The notes: a model not told the origin generated them from the letters alone. Counted from the first letter of the stretch, positions 51,611 through 60,824 are shown. The stretch is 64,000 nucleotides of DNA from Hymenobacter sediminis (GCF_003231285.1 NZ_QKNS01000005.1:390720-454719); one strand, 5' to 3'. Made by a program: numbers and translations.

Positions 51611-52417
51611 CTATGGCACGACTTTCAGGCGTACTACCCGGGTATCCACGTCACCTTTGTCAAAAAAGTCTTGCTCAAATAGAATGGTCTTGTTGTCGAG
51701 CCAGCGTGGTTGGGTGCAGCCCCACTCGGTCTGCCGTTCCCAAAGCAGCCTGGGCCTACCCCCATCTATCGTCCAAAGCTGCAGACCGCTGGGCTCGAAG
51801 CGAGCAAGTACGTCGGAATTGCCGCACACAAAATGCTGCCCATCGGGCGAAATAACCGGCGGGGCCATAAGCTGAGTCCGATGGCCAGTACGCTGATCTA
51901 CCAGCATATAGTACCCACCCTCGTAGAGGTGCACCGAAACCAGCCATTGCTTGATTTCAGGGAGGGTAGCAAGGTATTCGTAGGCTACATTTCGCTCATC
52001 TTCCACCGGGTTGTTCACCAAGCGTACTTCGGGTGCGGCTGTGGGGCGCAACCGCAGTGCCCGTCCGGTGCGCATTACCCGGGGGCCCGCATGCATAAGG
52101 CGGCGCTTTTCCTGAGCCGCAAAATCCAAGAAAGAATCTTCCTCCTCCGCTGAAGCTGGTTTGCTCGCTACCCACTCAGGACTGGGCAACCGCTCATAGA
52201 CTGGCCGCGCCGCTGGGTAAATCCTTAACACCCGCCCCGGTACCTGCACCAACGTGTCCAAATGTTCGAGCCGGTAGATACGCGGGGGCTTTGGTGCCGG
52301 CAGAGGCTGTACGCTCACGCCCGGCCGCGCCTTTTCTGCCGGCTGCATCCGCAGTGAGCAGGCAGGCATAGCCATTGCCAGCGGCAGAACGGCCGCCACG
52401 GTTCGGAACCGGAACAT
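51611..52417 (-). CDS. Hypothetical exported protein, partly propeller-like
   Basis: A 268-residue protein with a hydrophobic N terminus (MFRFRTVAAVLPLAMAMPAC); MPAC is a weak lipobox, so it may be a lipoprotein. A Pro-rich stretch (about 28-45) and an acidic segment follow. The C-terminal half (LYEGGYYMLVDQRTGHRTQL, ISPDGQHFVCGN, WTIDGGRPRLLWERQ, WLDNKTILFEQDFF) has the SPDG-type repeats of TolB/PD40-like beta propellers, but only about two or three blades. The role is unknown. It is preceded by a 240-base gap with one hairpin. Confidence 0.55.
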   Translation of the reverse strand: MFRFRTVAAVLPLAMAMPACSLRMQPAEKARPGVSVQPLPAPKPPRIYRLEHLDTLVQVPGRVLRIYPAARPVYERLPSPEWVASKPASAEEEDSFLDFAAQEKRRLMHAGPRVMRTGRALRLRPTAAPEVRLVNNPVEDERNVAYEYLATLPEIKQWLVSVHLYEGGYYMLVDQRTGHRTQLMAPPVISPDGQHFVCGNSDVLARFEPSGLQLWTIDGGRPRLLWERQTEWGCTQPRWLDNKTILFEQDFFDKGDVDTRVVRLKVVP

Positions 52418-52486
52418 GATAGGGGTAGAGTTGAATCGAAATACGCGGCGTCTGGTGGACCGGGAGCGAAAAGAAAAATGCCGGCA

Positions 52487-52517
52487 AAAAGTTCTGCGTA
52501 TCAGAAAATACGCAGAA
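52487..52517 (-). terminator. Hairpin, probable terminator of the M61 peptidase gene
   Basis: TTCTGCGTAT (52492-52501) pairs perfectly with ATACGCAGAA (52508-52517). On the minus strand CTTTTTG follows. It lies about 140 bases after the M61 stop, so a regulatory role is also possible. Confidence 0.55.
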
Positions 52518-52655
52518 TTTCTACTCGTAGGATAAGGTGAGGAAGCCTTGATGAGCGAAAATGATTGTCGCTACCCCTGAACTGGTGGGTAGCGTTAGTA
52601 GAGACGATGAAAACGCAAAGACCCGATGTAGCCAACAAAAGTGGTTAGCGAGGGG

Positions 52656-54389
52656 CTAAAACTCTTGCTTCAGCCACTGGCGGAAGCTGGCTTGTTGCTC
52701 AAGAGTAGCAGCCGCGAGTTTTTCCACGGTAATCTTTTGCCAGAAGCGGTGAGCCGGATCAGCCACCAGGGGCACCGTGAGCAGGCGTTGCTGACGGAAT
52801 ACGGTCAGTTCGTGATGGTCGGCGCCGTCGTTGAGCAGCGTTTGCAGGTTCATCTCTACCTGGCGACCATTCACCGCGATTATCTCGTCGTCCACGGTCA
52901 GGCTGAGCGAAGCCGGCGAATCAGGCAGAATGTCCGCTACTTCTGTGCGCTCTTTTTTCACCACTGCCCGAAAGCCATAGGTCCCTTCTGCCACCGACGG
53001 ATTCTCATCTATGCGCAAGCGGCAGCCTACAAAGCCAAGTACCCGGTTCAGGGGCTCTTCCAGCGGGGCGGTACCGTAAATAAACTTGTCGAAGTAGGCC
53101 TGCATGTCGCGACCAGCTACTTCATTCACAAGGCCGAGGTAGTCTTCCTCAGTATAGCCCACACCAGTCTTGCCAAATTCTTCCCACAAGCGGCGCATCA
53201 CATCATCGAGGCTACGCTTGTGGCCCGAAAGCTGCCGCAGCGTGAGGTCCAGCAGCAGCGACACTAAGGCACCTTTGTGATACACCGATACTTTACGGTC
53301 CGGAACGCCAGGTTTGTAGCCATCCAGCCACAGGTCCATGCTGGCATCAGCCACGGAGAGGTGGTAGCGGCCGTAGTCGTCGTAATGTTTGCGGAGTACC
53401 GTGTTCAGCTCTTGGAAATATTGCTCCGCAGTACGGACGTTGGCACGGGCCAGCAGATATTCGCCGTAGTAGGTGGTAATGCCCTCCGCAATAAAGCAAG
53501 TACGGAAGTAGTTTTCCCGGGCATAATCATAGGGCTGCATTTCAACCGGCCGAATACTCTTAATATTCCAGGAGTGGAAGAGTTCGTGGCAGCTTACGCC
53601 CAGTAGCTCCTTGTAGAGGCCTTCTGTCATGAGAAGCTCAGCTGGGCCCAGGGTAATAACCGTAGAGTTCAGGTGTTCTACCCCGTGGTAGTGTGCGTAC
53701 GGCAGAATCTGGTTCAGGAAATGATAATCCTGCGCCGGGAACGAACCAAATAAGGCCAGTTGCTCGGCACTGAAAGCCCGAAAATCCTCTACCAGCCGCC
53801 CCCAGTTTACCGGGCACTCTCCCTGAATCCAGATGTAAAAAGGCAGACCGTTTACCTCATAGTTGCGGTACTGCAGGGTAGGGCTGGCTATCAGCGGCGA
53901 GTCAGCCAGGTGGTCAAAGCTCTGCGCCTGTAGGGTATTAGGGCCGCTCTGGGGTAGACCGCAAGCAATTTGCCAGCCCTCCGGCAACTCTAATAGTAGC
54001 TGACAGGTTTCCTGCTGCCGCCCTTCAATATACATGAAGGCCTGCACCGGGTTTAAGTACAGTTGGCTTTCATCGAGCCAGGAGCCCCCGGCATCCATCT
54101 GATGAGCGTAAAAGTTGTAGCGGACCCGCACTGTCCGGCCGGCCGCGTTAGTTACACGCCACCGGTCTTTGGTGATTTTGCGCGCAGTTAGTGCCTCGCC
54201 GGAGGCCGCATCTTCAATTACTACATGCTGTAGCTTCTGAGCAAAGTTCTGCAGTTCATAACGGCCCGGACGCCAGGCGGGCAACTGCAACTCCAGGGCT
54301 TCGGTAGCTGCCGTAGCTACTTCGAAGGTCATCTGAATCTGAACGTAGAAGGTAAGCGGATTCTCGAATGAGACGTGGTAGTGAATCAT
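52656..54389 (-). CDS. M61-family metalloaminopeptidase with PDZ domain
   Basis: A 577-residue peptidase of the glycyl-aminopeptidase (M61) family. The zinc site HELFH is at His268, Glu269 and His272, with the third ligand Glu302 (AEGITTYYGEY). The N-terminal beta domain (MIHYHVSFENPLTFYVQIQM) and the C-terminal PDZ domain (about 455-560, with DILPDSPASLSLTVDDEIIAVNG) complete the usual layout. No signal peptide is present, so it is probably cytoplasmic. It should release N-terminal Gly or Ala from peptides; the physiological substrate is unknown. Confidence 0.92.
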   Translation of the reverse strand: MIHYHVSFENPLTFYVQIQMTFEVATAATEALELQLPAWRPGRYELQNFAQKLQHVVIEDAASGEALTARKITKDRWRVTNAAGRTVRVRYNFYAHQMDAGGSWLDESQLYLNPVQAFMYIEGRQQETCQLLLELPEGWQIACGLPQSGPNTLQAQSFDHLADSPLIASPTLQYRNYEVNGLPFYIWIQGECPVNWGRLVEDFRAFSAEQLALFGSFPAQDYHFLNQILPYAHYHGVEHLNSTVITLGPAELLMTEGLYKELLGVSCHELFHSWNIKSIRPVEMQPYDYARENYFRTCFIAEGITTYYGEYLLARANVRTAEQYFQELNTVLRKHYDDYGRYHLSVADASMDLWLDGYKPGVPDRKVSVYHKGALVSLLLDLTLRQLSGHKRSLDDVMRRLWEEFGKTGVGYTEEDYLGLVNEVAGRDMQAYFDKFIYGTAPLEEPLNRVLGFVGCRLRIDENPSVAEGTYGFRAVVKKERTEVADILPDSPASLSLTVDDEIIAVNGRQVEMNLQTLLNDGADHHELTVFRQQRLLTVPLVADPAHRFWQKITVEKLAAATLEQQASFRQWLKQEF

Positions 54390-54555
54390 GGATGCGCGGG
54401 AGCGGCAAGGGCCGGTAAACCTGGACGTAAAGCTACGAATTTGCGGGGCCTGTACCCCGGCTTTTCATACGGCCATCACCGGAAAAGAACTGTAGTTTTG
54501 TGACACAGGTAGCGCAGAATTCGAATAGCCGGACAGTAAAAAGCAGGTAGAGGCA

Positions 54556-54586
54556 TTGCCTTTTCCAAATCATACCGTTACCTTTG
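54556..54586 (+). promoter_or_regulatory. Promoter of rpmH-rnpA (TTG-N20-TACCTTTG)
   Basis: A -33 TTG (54556-54558) and a -7 TACCTTTG (54579-54586) with 20-base spacing, a full consensus match. The rpmH ATG is 37 bases downstream of the box. Confidence 0.75.
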
Positions 54587-54622
54587 CCGGCCTTACCTGT
54601 CACTGAGTCACTTAACAATACC

Positions 54623-54781
54623 ATGAAACGTACTTTTCAGCCCTCGCAGCGCAAGCGCCGCAACAAGCACGGTTTCCGCTCGCGTATGGAAACCGCTAAC
54701 GGCCGCAGCGTAATCGCTCGTCGTCGTGCCAAAGGCCGCAAGCGCCTGACCGTATCCGACGAAGGTCGTCATAAGCGCTAA
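54623..54781 (+). CDS. rpmH: 50S ribosomal protein L34
   Basis: The 52-residue L34: [20 protein letters not shown], then [20 protein letters not shown] and RLTV. It is a structural protein of the large subunit that binds 23S rRNA. The start at ATG 54623 is fixed by the canonical MKRTFQPS. It is followed after 40 bases by rnpA, the conserved rpmH-rnpA pair, under a consensus promoter. Confidence 0.98.
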   Translation: MKRTFQPSQRKRRNKHGFRSRMETANGRSVIARRRAKGRKRLTVSDEGRHKR

Positions 54782-54821
54782 GCCGCTGCCGGCTTCTGTG
54801 CAGTCGCCGCTTTCCGGTCCG

Positions 54822-55247
54822 ATGAACTCCATGCCGGGCGTGCGCTCCTATTCGTTTCCGAAAGAAGAACATCTGTGTCGTAAAAAGCTCATAGAAGAGC
54901 TTTTTGGCCGGGGTTCTTCTTTTGGTTTATACCCCCTGCGTCTGGTGTGGCTACCCACTCCGGAGCCTAGTACTGCGCCGCCGCAGGTGTTAGTCAGCGT
55001 TAGTAAGCGTAGTTTCAAGCGCGCCGTTGACCGCAATTACCTTAAGCGCCTAATGCGCGAGGCATACCGCCTGAATAAGTACCGCCTCTTGGAAGCAGCC
55101 GATGGGCATTGTGTCGGGAGGCTGGCAATTATCTACACCGGGAAGGAAAAAAAGCCTTTCACGCTGGTTGAAAAAAAATTAATTTCAGGGCTAGAGCGTT
55201 TGCTTGCTGAAGCCCGTGCAACTCCTGCGGGAGGTGCCGGTTCTTAG
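54822..55247 (+). CDS. rnpA: Ribonuclease P protein component
   Basis: Protein subunit of RNase P, which removes the 5' leader of pre-tRNAs together with the RNA subunit (not in this window). The 141 residues have the core SYSFPKEEHLCRKKLIEELF, then VLVSVSKRSFKRAVDRNYLK and RLMREAYRLNK, the RNR-type signature of the family. I take ATG 54822 as start; ATG 54831 and GTG 54798 are alternatives. Its position behind rpmH is typical. In many genomes yidD and yidC follow, but here a CtpA protease gene follows. Confidence 0.93.
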   Translation: MNSMPGVRSYSFPKEEHLCRKKLIEELFGRGSSFGLYPLRLVWLPTPEPSTAPPQVLVSVSKRSFKRAVDRNYLKRLMREAYRLNKYRLLEAADGHCVGRLAIIYTGKEKKPFTLVEKKLISGLERLLAEARATPAGGAGS

Positions 55248-55342
55248 GTACGAATGGCTCGTGGTCCGGCTTTTTCATTTAGAAGATGAAGACCGGGAAC
55301 GAGGCAAACGGTTGGGTCGTTTAGTTGTTTTCAGCCCCGTTT

Positions 55343-57052
55343 ATGCGCAAAAAATCCTTGGCAGCCGTTGCCTTACTCGGCGGAGCTGCTCTGCTCGTAT
55401 CCTTCCGCTCGGCTTCCGACAACGAGCGGTATTTCGAAATAGCTAAGAACCTCGACATTTTCGCTACCCTCTTCAAGGAGGTGAACACCTACTATGTTGA
55501 TGAGGTGCCGCCAGCAAAAATGGTGAAGACGGGTATTGATGCGATGCTCAAGTCGCTGGACCCGTACACTAATTACATCCCGGAGGACGATATCGAAGAC
55601 TTCCGTACCATGACGACGGGGCAGTACGGCGGCATTGGAGCCGTAGTGCAGAAGCGCAACGGCCGTACGGTGGTGCAGTCGGCTTACGAAGGTTACCCGG
55701 CCCAAAAGGCAGGTCTGTTGCCTGGTGATGAGATTCTGAGCATCAACGGGGTGGCAGTAGACAAAAAGTCTAACTCCGATATCAGCAAGTTGCTTAAGGG
55801 ACAAGCTAACTCCCTGGTAAAGCTGATGGTGACGCGCTACGGCCAGGATGCACCCGTTGAAATCAACATCACCCGCGACAAGATTCAGGTAGACAACGTG
55901 CCGTACTACGGCATGCTGACGCCGGAAATTGGTTACTTCCAGCTGTCGGGCTTCACTGTAGATGCTGGCAAGGAAGTCCGGCTGGCTGTGTCGAAGCTGA
56001 AAGAGCAGGGTGCTAAAAAGCTAGTGTTTGATATTCGGGATAATCCTGGCGGTTTGCTCAATGAGGCTGTGAATATCTCTAACCTGTTCGTTGACAAGGG
56101 TAAGGATATTGTCAGCACCAAGGGCAAGGTATCCGACTGGAACAAGACCTATAAAGCCCTAGACGCTCCACTGGATACCCAGATTCCCATCGTAGTAATT
56201 ACCAGTAACCGCTCGGCGTCGGCCTCCGAAATCGTGTCGGGTGTGCTGCAGGACTACGACCGTGCCGTGCTGGTAGGAGAACGGACCTTTGGGAAGGGCT
56301 TGGTGCAGGCTACCCGCCCATTGAGCTACAACTCCCAGTTGAAAGTGACTACCGCCAAGTACTATATTCCGAGCGGCCGTTGCATTCAGGAAATCGACTA
56401 TACCCACCGGGCCGACGACGGCACGCTGGGTAAAGTGCCCGACTCCTTGCGGACAGCCTTCAAAACCCAGGCGGGCCGTACTGTATACGACGGCGGCGGC
56501 GTAGCACCTGATGTGGAAGTGCAGGACCGTGAAATTGCCGATATCACGCGGGTGCTGCTGCAGAAAAGCTACCTGTTTGATTACGCTACCCGTTACCGAG
56601 CCGAACATGCGTCTATCGTGCCAGCCCGGCAGTTCAAAATCACTGATGCCGACTATCAGAAGTTCATGGACTACCTCAAGGGCAAAGACATCAGCTACAG
56701 CACCGACGCTGAGAAAGCCTTGGCCGACCTCACCAAAAAAGTGAAGGAGGAAAAGCACTACGATGACGTGAAGGCAGAACTAGAAGGCATGCGCAAAAAG
56801 GTAACGACCAATAAGGCTAACGACCTGATGCGCTTTAAACCTGAAATTAGGGAGCTGTTAGAGCAGGAAATTGTGTCACGCTACTACTTCCAAAAGGGAA
56901 GCGTAGAAGCCAGCTTCGACGATGACCCTAACATTCTGATGGCCGTAAACGTGCTGAATGACCAGCCCCGTTATACCTCTCTGCTCAAGACCGGCACATT
57001 AGAAGCCAAAACTCGCCCCGAGGCAAAGCGAAGCACCGCCGGCGGGAAATAA
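55343..57052 (+). CDS. C-terminal processing peptidase, S41 family (CtpA-like)
   Basis: A 569-residue serine protease with an N-terminal signal or anchor (MRKKSLAAVALLGGAALLVSF), so the protein is probably periplasmic or membrane-bound. A PDZ domain (about 95-170, with QYGGIGAVVQK and GLLPGDEILSINGV) precedes the S41 catalytic domain, with nucleophile Ser293 (NRSASASEI) and general base Lys318 (GERTFGKGLVQ), spaced by 25 residues as in Prc. The chain extends about 200 residues past the active site, longer than the minimal CtpA but usual for this phylum. It degrades or trims periplasmic proteins. ATG 55343 is the chosen start. Confidence 0.93.
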   Translation: MRKKSLAAVALLGGAALLVSFRSASDNERYFEIAKNLDIFATLFKEVNTYYVDEVPPAKMVKTGIDAMLKSLDPYTNYIPEDDIEDFRTMTTGQYGGIGAVVQKRNGRTVVQSAYEGYPAQKAGLLPGDEILSINGVAVDKKSNSDISKLLKGQANSLVKLMVTRYGQDAPVEINITRDKIQVDNVPYYGMLTPEIGYFQLSGFTVDAGKEVRLAVSKLKEQGAKKLVFDIRDNPGGLLNEAVNISNLFVDKGKDIVSTKGKVSDWNKTYKALDAPLDTQIPIVVITSNRSASASEIVSGVLQDYDRAVLVGERTFGKGLVQATRPLSYNSQLKVTTAKYYIPSGRCIQEIDYTHRADDGTLGKVPDSLRTAFKTQAGRTVYDGGGVAPDVEVQDREIADITRVLLQKSYLFDYATRYRAEHASIVPARQFKITDADYQKFMDYLKGKDISYSTDAEKALADLTKKVKEEKHYDDVKAELEGMRKKVTTNKANDLMRFKPEIRELLEQEIVSRYYFQKGSVEASFDDDPNILMAVNVLNDQPRYTSLLKTGTLEAKTRPEAKRSTAGGK

Positions 57053-57199
57053 TAACTGAGAATTGAAAATGCTAGAAAGCAGCCTCATTTTGGGGCTGCT
57101 TTTTCTATTCTCTGGTAGCTACAGGGCGCTGTTTCCTGCCTCTGCTGTTGCTAGGCAAAGCACTTCTAACAGCTATACCAAGCTTACCCGCAGCAGCCG

Positions 57200-57207
57200 T
57201 ACCTTTG
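57200..57207 (+). promoter_or_regulatory. -7 promoter element TACCTTTG immediately before tsaB
   Basis: The element ends four bases (CACC) before the tsaB ATG at 57212, the same geometry as for the GNAT gene at 45890, suggesting a leaderless transcript. Confidence 0.6.
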
Positions 57208-57211
57208 CACC

Positions 57212-57919
57212 ATGTCGAAGTTGCTGCTTTCCCTTGAAACGTCCTCACCAGTTTGCTCGGTCGCTTTACATCGTATTGATGATGGCAAGCTGATAGGCCA
57301 GTCGGAGTTGCGGCTGGAGAAGTCGCACTCCTCTCATTTGAGCGTGCTGGTGAACCAGCTGTTGGAAAATAGCCTGCACACCTTGGCTGATCTGGCAGGG
57401 GTAGCAGTGTCAGATGGGCCAGGCTCTTACACGGGGCTTCGCATTGGGGCTGCTGCAGCCAAGGGCCTCTGCTATGCGCTGGATATTCCGTTGCTGGCCA
57501 TAAGCACGCTGCAAAGTATGGCTCATCAGGTGGCCGCCGGCACGGCTGCATCAGAGCGCTACCTCTACTGTCCCATGCTCGACGCCCGTAGGATGGAAGT
57601 GTACGCGGCCATCTACCGCCACGATGGTACTGAGGTGCTGGCGCCTACCCCTTTGATTCTGGACGAAGCCACACTGTCCGAACATTTGACCCACCATTCG
57701 TTGTTATTCTTTGGTAGCGGAGCGGCAAAGTTTCAACCCTGGGTTGTCGGAAATCCGCATGCTGGTTTCTTGGCTGGCATCGAGCCTTCGGCTATATCGG
57801 TTGGGGCGCTGGGGGTAGCGGCGTATCATCGGCAGGAATTCAGGAGCGTGGCATACTACGAGCCTTTTTACCTCAAAGAAGTACACACTACTACCCCGAA
57901 GAGCAAGCCAAACCTGTAA
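57212..57919 (+). CDS. tsaB: tRNA threonylcarbamoyladenosine biosynthesis protein TsaB
   Basis: A 235-residue ASKHA-fold protein that partners TsaD and TsaE to make t6A37 in tRNAs that decode ANN codons. The N terminus SKLLLSLETSSPVCSVALHR and the following SHLSVLVNQLLEN, VSDGPGSYTGLRIGAAAAKG (about 67-86) and the later PMLDARRMEVYAAIY are the usual TsaB motifs. It starts at ATG 57212, five bases past the G of a TACCTTTG box, so the message may be leaderless. A DUF2480 gene follows 63 bases later. Confidence 0.95.
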   Translation: MSKLLLSLETSSPVCSVALHRIDDGKLIGQSELRLEKSHSSHLSVLVNQLLENSLHTLADLAGVAVSDGPGSYTGLRIGAAAAKGLCYALDIPLLAISTLQSMAHQVAAGTAASERYLYCPMLDARRMEVYAAIYRHDGTEVLAPTPLILDEATLSEHLTHHSLLFFGSGAAKFQPWVVGNPHAGFLAGIEPSAISVGALGVAAYHRQEFRSVAYYEPFYLKEVHTTTPKSKPNL

Positions 57920-57982
57920 GTTGCTGCCGAGCTGCGCAGGGGTATCGTTTACTAATTCGCTAATCAACCATTGGCGCTCATT

Positions 57983-58501
57983 ATGGAAGAGTTTGTCAAC
58001 CGCGTGGCGCAAAGCGCCCTCACTACCCTGAACCTGGAAGAGTTTATCCATCCGGGCGAGCGGGTAGTATATGATATCAAAGAGAACCTGTTCCATGGCT
58101 TGATGCTGCGCGAAAAGGACTTCCGCGAGTTCATCAAAACCCATGACTGGAGCCAGTACGACGGAAAGAACGTAGCCATCATCTGCTCCACCGATGCCAT
58201 TGTGCCTACTTGGGCTTACATGCTGTTGGCATCCAAACTCCAGAACCATGCTCACCGCTATGTTTTCGGCAATTTGGAAGCACTAGAGCAGGAGCTGTTC
58301 CACGAAGCCATTGCTGCCATCGAGGTTGAGCAATACCGCGACGCGAAGGTGGTGGTGAAGGGCTGTGGCGAAAAGCCAGTGCCTACGTATGCTTACGTGG
58401 CCATCATGCAGAAGCTGCTACCCGTCACGAGCAGCATTATGTATGGCGAGCCCTGCAGCACAGTACCCCTCTACAAGCGCCCGAAGGTAGCGCAGGCTTA
58501 G
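57983..58501 (+). CDS. DUF2480 family protein
   Basis: A 172-residue soluble protein: MEEFVNRVAQSALTTLNLEE, then HDWSQYDGKNVAIICSTDAI, VPTWAYMLLASKL and the C-terminal YVAIMQKLLPVTSSIMYGEP followed by CSTVPLYKR. This is the conserved DUF2480 family, found next to core metabolic genes in Bacteroidota. No catalytic assignment is known; the Cys in CSTDAI and the CSTVP near the end are conserved-looking. The start at ATG 57983 is preferred over an upstream TTG. It probably shares the tsaB transcript. Confidence 0.8.
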   Translation: MEEFVNRVAQSALTTLNLEEFIHPGERVVYDIKENLFHGLMLREKDFREFIKTHDWSQYDGKNVAIICSTDAIVPTWAYMLLASKLQNHAHRYVFGNLEALEQELFHEAIAAIEVEQYRDAKVVVKGCGEKPVPTYAYVAIMQKLLPVTSSIMYGEPCSTVPLYKRPKVAQA

Positions 58502-58518
58502 CCGCAGGAGATAAGAAT

Positions 58519-58584
58519 AAAGAGCCTTGCGGTGCTGGTTTCCCGGTTATAATAACCGTCTGAGCCAGTGCCGCAAGGCTCTTT
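58519..58584 (+). terminator. Terminator of the DUF2480 gene
   Basis: AAAGAGCCTTGCGGTGCTGG (58519-58538) pairs with CCAGTGCCGCAAGGCTCTTT (58565-58584) over about 20 bp with two mismatches; an inner CGGTTAT/ATAACCG hairpin (58544-58558) tops it. Confidence 0.8.
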
Positions 58585-58650
58585 GCTATATACAGCCCGG
58601 CAGTTTTTGAGAGGAACATCTGCATCTTTAGTCCTCCAATCTTTTCCTGC

Positions 58651-59985
58651 ATGGCTTCATCAAGCGGTTCTACTTATAAAATCAGTCTCCTGACAGGAGT
58701 AGCTATTGTAGTGGCGAACATGGTAGGAACCGGCGTTTTTACCAGCCTGGGTTTTCAGGTAGTAGATATTAGGAGCGGTTTTGCCTTGCTGATGTTGTGG
58801 GGGGTAGGGGGTGTCATTGCCTTGTGTGGAGCCCTGAGCTATGGGGAACTCGCGGCTGCACTGCCCCGCTCCGGCGGCGAATACCACTATCTGTCGCGCA
58901 TTTATCATCCGGCCGTCGGGTTTCTATCGGGGTGGGTTTCCGCTACGGTGGGATTTGCCGCGCCTACCGCATTGGCCGCCATGGCCCTGGGGCGCTACGC
59001 GCAAAGTTTGTGGCCTGAGGTGTCACCTTCGGCGCTGTCAGTAGGGGTAGTACTAGCATTGGCATTGGTACACAGTAGTAGCCGGCAGGCCGGCAGCAAG
59101 TTTCAAGTGTTGGTAACGGCCATCAAGGTGCTGGTGCTGGCGGGCTTTATTGGGGCCGGACTACTGGTGGCAAAACCCCAGGCCATTGAGTTTGTGCCGC
59201 GCGGTGCCTCCGACTGGCAGCAATTGCTAAGCCCAGCTTTTGCCGTGTCGTTGGTGTATGTATCCTATGCCTATTCGGGCTGGAATGCGGCCGTGTACCT
59301 TACTGGCGAAGTGGATCAGCCCCAACGTAACCTGCCCCGAATTCTGCTGCTGGGTACCGGCATGGTACTCCTATTATTTGTAGGCCTCAACTTTGTCTTT
59401 CTCTATTCAACACCCATAAGTAAGTTGAGCGGACAACTGGAGGTAGGGTTCGTGGTAGCCACCGAACTGTTTGGGCCTGCAGCCGGCCGATTGATGGGTG
59501 GGGCTATTGCGGTACTGCTGATTTCCACGGTCAGCTCCATGATATTTGCCGGACCGCGCATTGTGCAGGTGATGGGGGAGGACCTGCCTACCCTCCGGCC
59601 ACTGGCAAAGTTGAGCGTAAACGGTATTCCGGTGCGGGCTACCATCTTTCAAACGGCCCTGACGCTGCTCTTCATCCTGACGGCTACTTTCGAGCAGGTT
59701 TTGCTGTATGCCGGATTCGTGCTCAGTTTGTTTACTTTCCTGTCGGTACTAGGCCTGTTTGTATTGCGGTTCCGCCAGCCTCAGTTGCCACGGCCGTACC
59801 GGGCCTGGGGTTACCCATTTACGCCTCTGCTGTTTTTGCTGCTCAATGGCTGGACGCTATGGTTTATTGGCCGAAGCAAGCCTGTTGAAACACTATACGG
59901 ATTAGCCACCTTGGCCGCAGGGTTGTTGGTGTATTTTGTAAGCCAGCGGTTATGGAGTCAACCGCAACCTTCTTCACAGCCGTAA
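58651..59985 (+). CDS. APC-superfamily amino-acid permease
   Basis: A 444-residue inner-membrane transporter with about twelve hydrophobic segments. The N-terminal GVAIVVANMVGTGVFTSLGF (about 16-35) is the unwound substrate-binding helix of the amino acid-polyamine-organocation family, and the second pseudo-repeat has SLVYVSYAYSGWNAAVYLTGE (about 195-215). The profile is that of the LAT/YjeM-like subgroup. It takes up or exchanges amino acids; which ones is not deducible. The ATG of the downstream channel gene lies nine bases after its stop, so the two may form an operon. Confidence 0.88.
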   Translation: MASSSGSTYKISLLTGVAIVVANMVGTGVFTSLGFQVVDIRSGFALLMLWGVGGVIALCGALSYGELAAALPRSGGEYHYLSRIYHPAVGFLSGWVSATVGFAAPTALAAMALGRYAQSLWPEVSPSALSVGVVLALALVHSSSRQAGSKFQVLVTAIKVLVLAGFIGAGLLVAKPQAIEFVPRGASDWQQLLSPAFAVSLVYVSYAYSGWNAAVYLTGEVDQPQRNLPRILLLGTGMVLLLFVGLNFVFLYSTPISKLSGQLEVGFVVATELFGPAAGRLMGGAIAVLLISTVSSMIFAGPRIVQVMGEDLPTLRPLAKLSVNGIPVRATIFQTALTLLFILTATFEQVLLYAGFVLSLFTFLSVLGLFVLRFRQPQLPRPYRAWGYPFTPLLFLLLNGWTLWFIGRSKPVETLYGLATLAAGLLVYFVSQRLWSQPQPSSQP

Positions 59986-59993
59986 TCTACGGT

Positions 59994-60824
59994 ATGGAAA
60001 AACCAGCCCCTCCGCCAGGCCTCACTTGGAAGAAAAAAGCCTACAGCGTCATCTTTGAAGCAGATACGCCCGCCGGTCGAAACTTCGATATAGGGTTGCT
60101 GTGGGCTATTGTGTTGAGCGTGCTGGTGGTAATGCTGGAGAGCGTCCGGAGTATAAATGCCCAGTATGGCCCTTACCTCCGGATAGTGGAGTGGATATTC
60201 ACTTCCCTGTTTCTACTTGAGTACCTAGCCCGGCTGGTAGTAGTGCGGCGCCCCCTGACGTATGCATTCAGCTTGCTGGGTATTATCGATTTTCTGGCTA
60301 TTGCGCCTACCCTGGTTAGTCTGGTTCTGTCGGGCAGCCAGTATCTGATTGTTATCAGAACGCTACGACTGCTGCGTGTCTTCCGCATTTTTAAGCTGGG
60401 CCGTTTCGTGGGCGAGGGAGAGTTTATTGTGCGTGCCCTAAAAGCCAGCCGCTTCAAAATTCTGGTATTCCTGACCGCTGTGCTGACGCTCGTCATCGTC
60501 ATTGGTACGCTGATGTACGTGGTAGAAGGTGGCAAAAACGGGTTTACCAGCATCCCGAAAAGTATTTACTGGGCCATCGTCACGCTGACGACTGTAGGCT
60601 ATGGCGACATTTCGCCCGTTACGGTGCTGGGGCAAACACTGGCCTCTGTCCTGATGATTTTGGGTTACGCCATTATTGCGGTTCCTACCGGTATTGTTTC
60701 GGCCCAAATGGCTACGCCGTCTACCCCTTCACCTAGCTATAAGCAAGTAATTTGTCACGTTTGCCAAGCCACCGAACACCGACCTGAAGCCGAGTTCTGC
60801 TGGCGTTGTGGTGAGAAGCTTTAA
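59994..60824 (+). CDS. Voltage-gated potassium-type ion channel with C-terminal zinc ribbon
   Basis: A 276-residue six-helix ion channel. S4 has regularly spaced Arg (RTLRLLRVFRIFKLGRF, about 126-142) and the selectivity filter is TVGYGD (about 197-202), potassium type. The last 30 residues are unusual: two C-x2-C pairs (CHVC and CWRC about 18 residues apart) form a zinc-ribbon-like cytoplasmic tail. I start at ATG 59994 (MEKPAPPP); ATG 59952 would overlap the permease. Bacterial relatives (Ion_trans, KvAP-like) commonly lack such a ribbon. It may be co-transcribed with the permease and could serve membrane-potential or potassium homeostasis. Confidence 0.85.
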   Translation: MEKPAPPPGLTWKKKAYSVIFEADTPAGRNFDIGLLWAIVLSVLVVMLESVRSINAQYGPYLRIVEWIFTSLFLLEYLARLVVVRRPLTYAFSLLGIIDFLAIAPTLVSLVLSGSQYLIVIRTLRLLRVFRIFKLGRFVGEGEFIVRALKASRFKILVFLTAVLTLVIVIGTLMYVVEGGKNGFTSIPKSIYWAIVTLTTVGYGDISPVTVLGQTLASVLMILGYAIIAVPTGIVSAQMATPSTPSPSYKQVICHVCQATEHRPEAEFCWRCGEKL

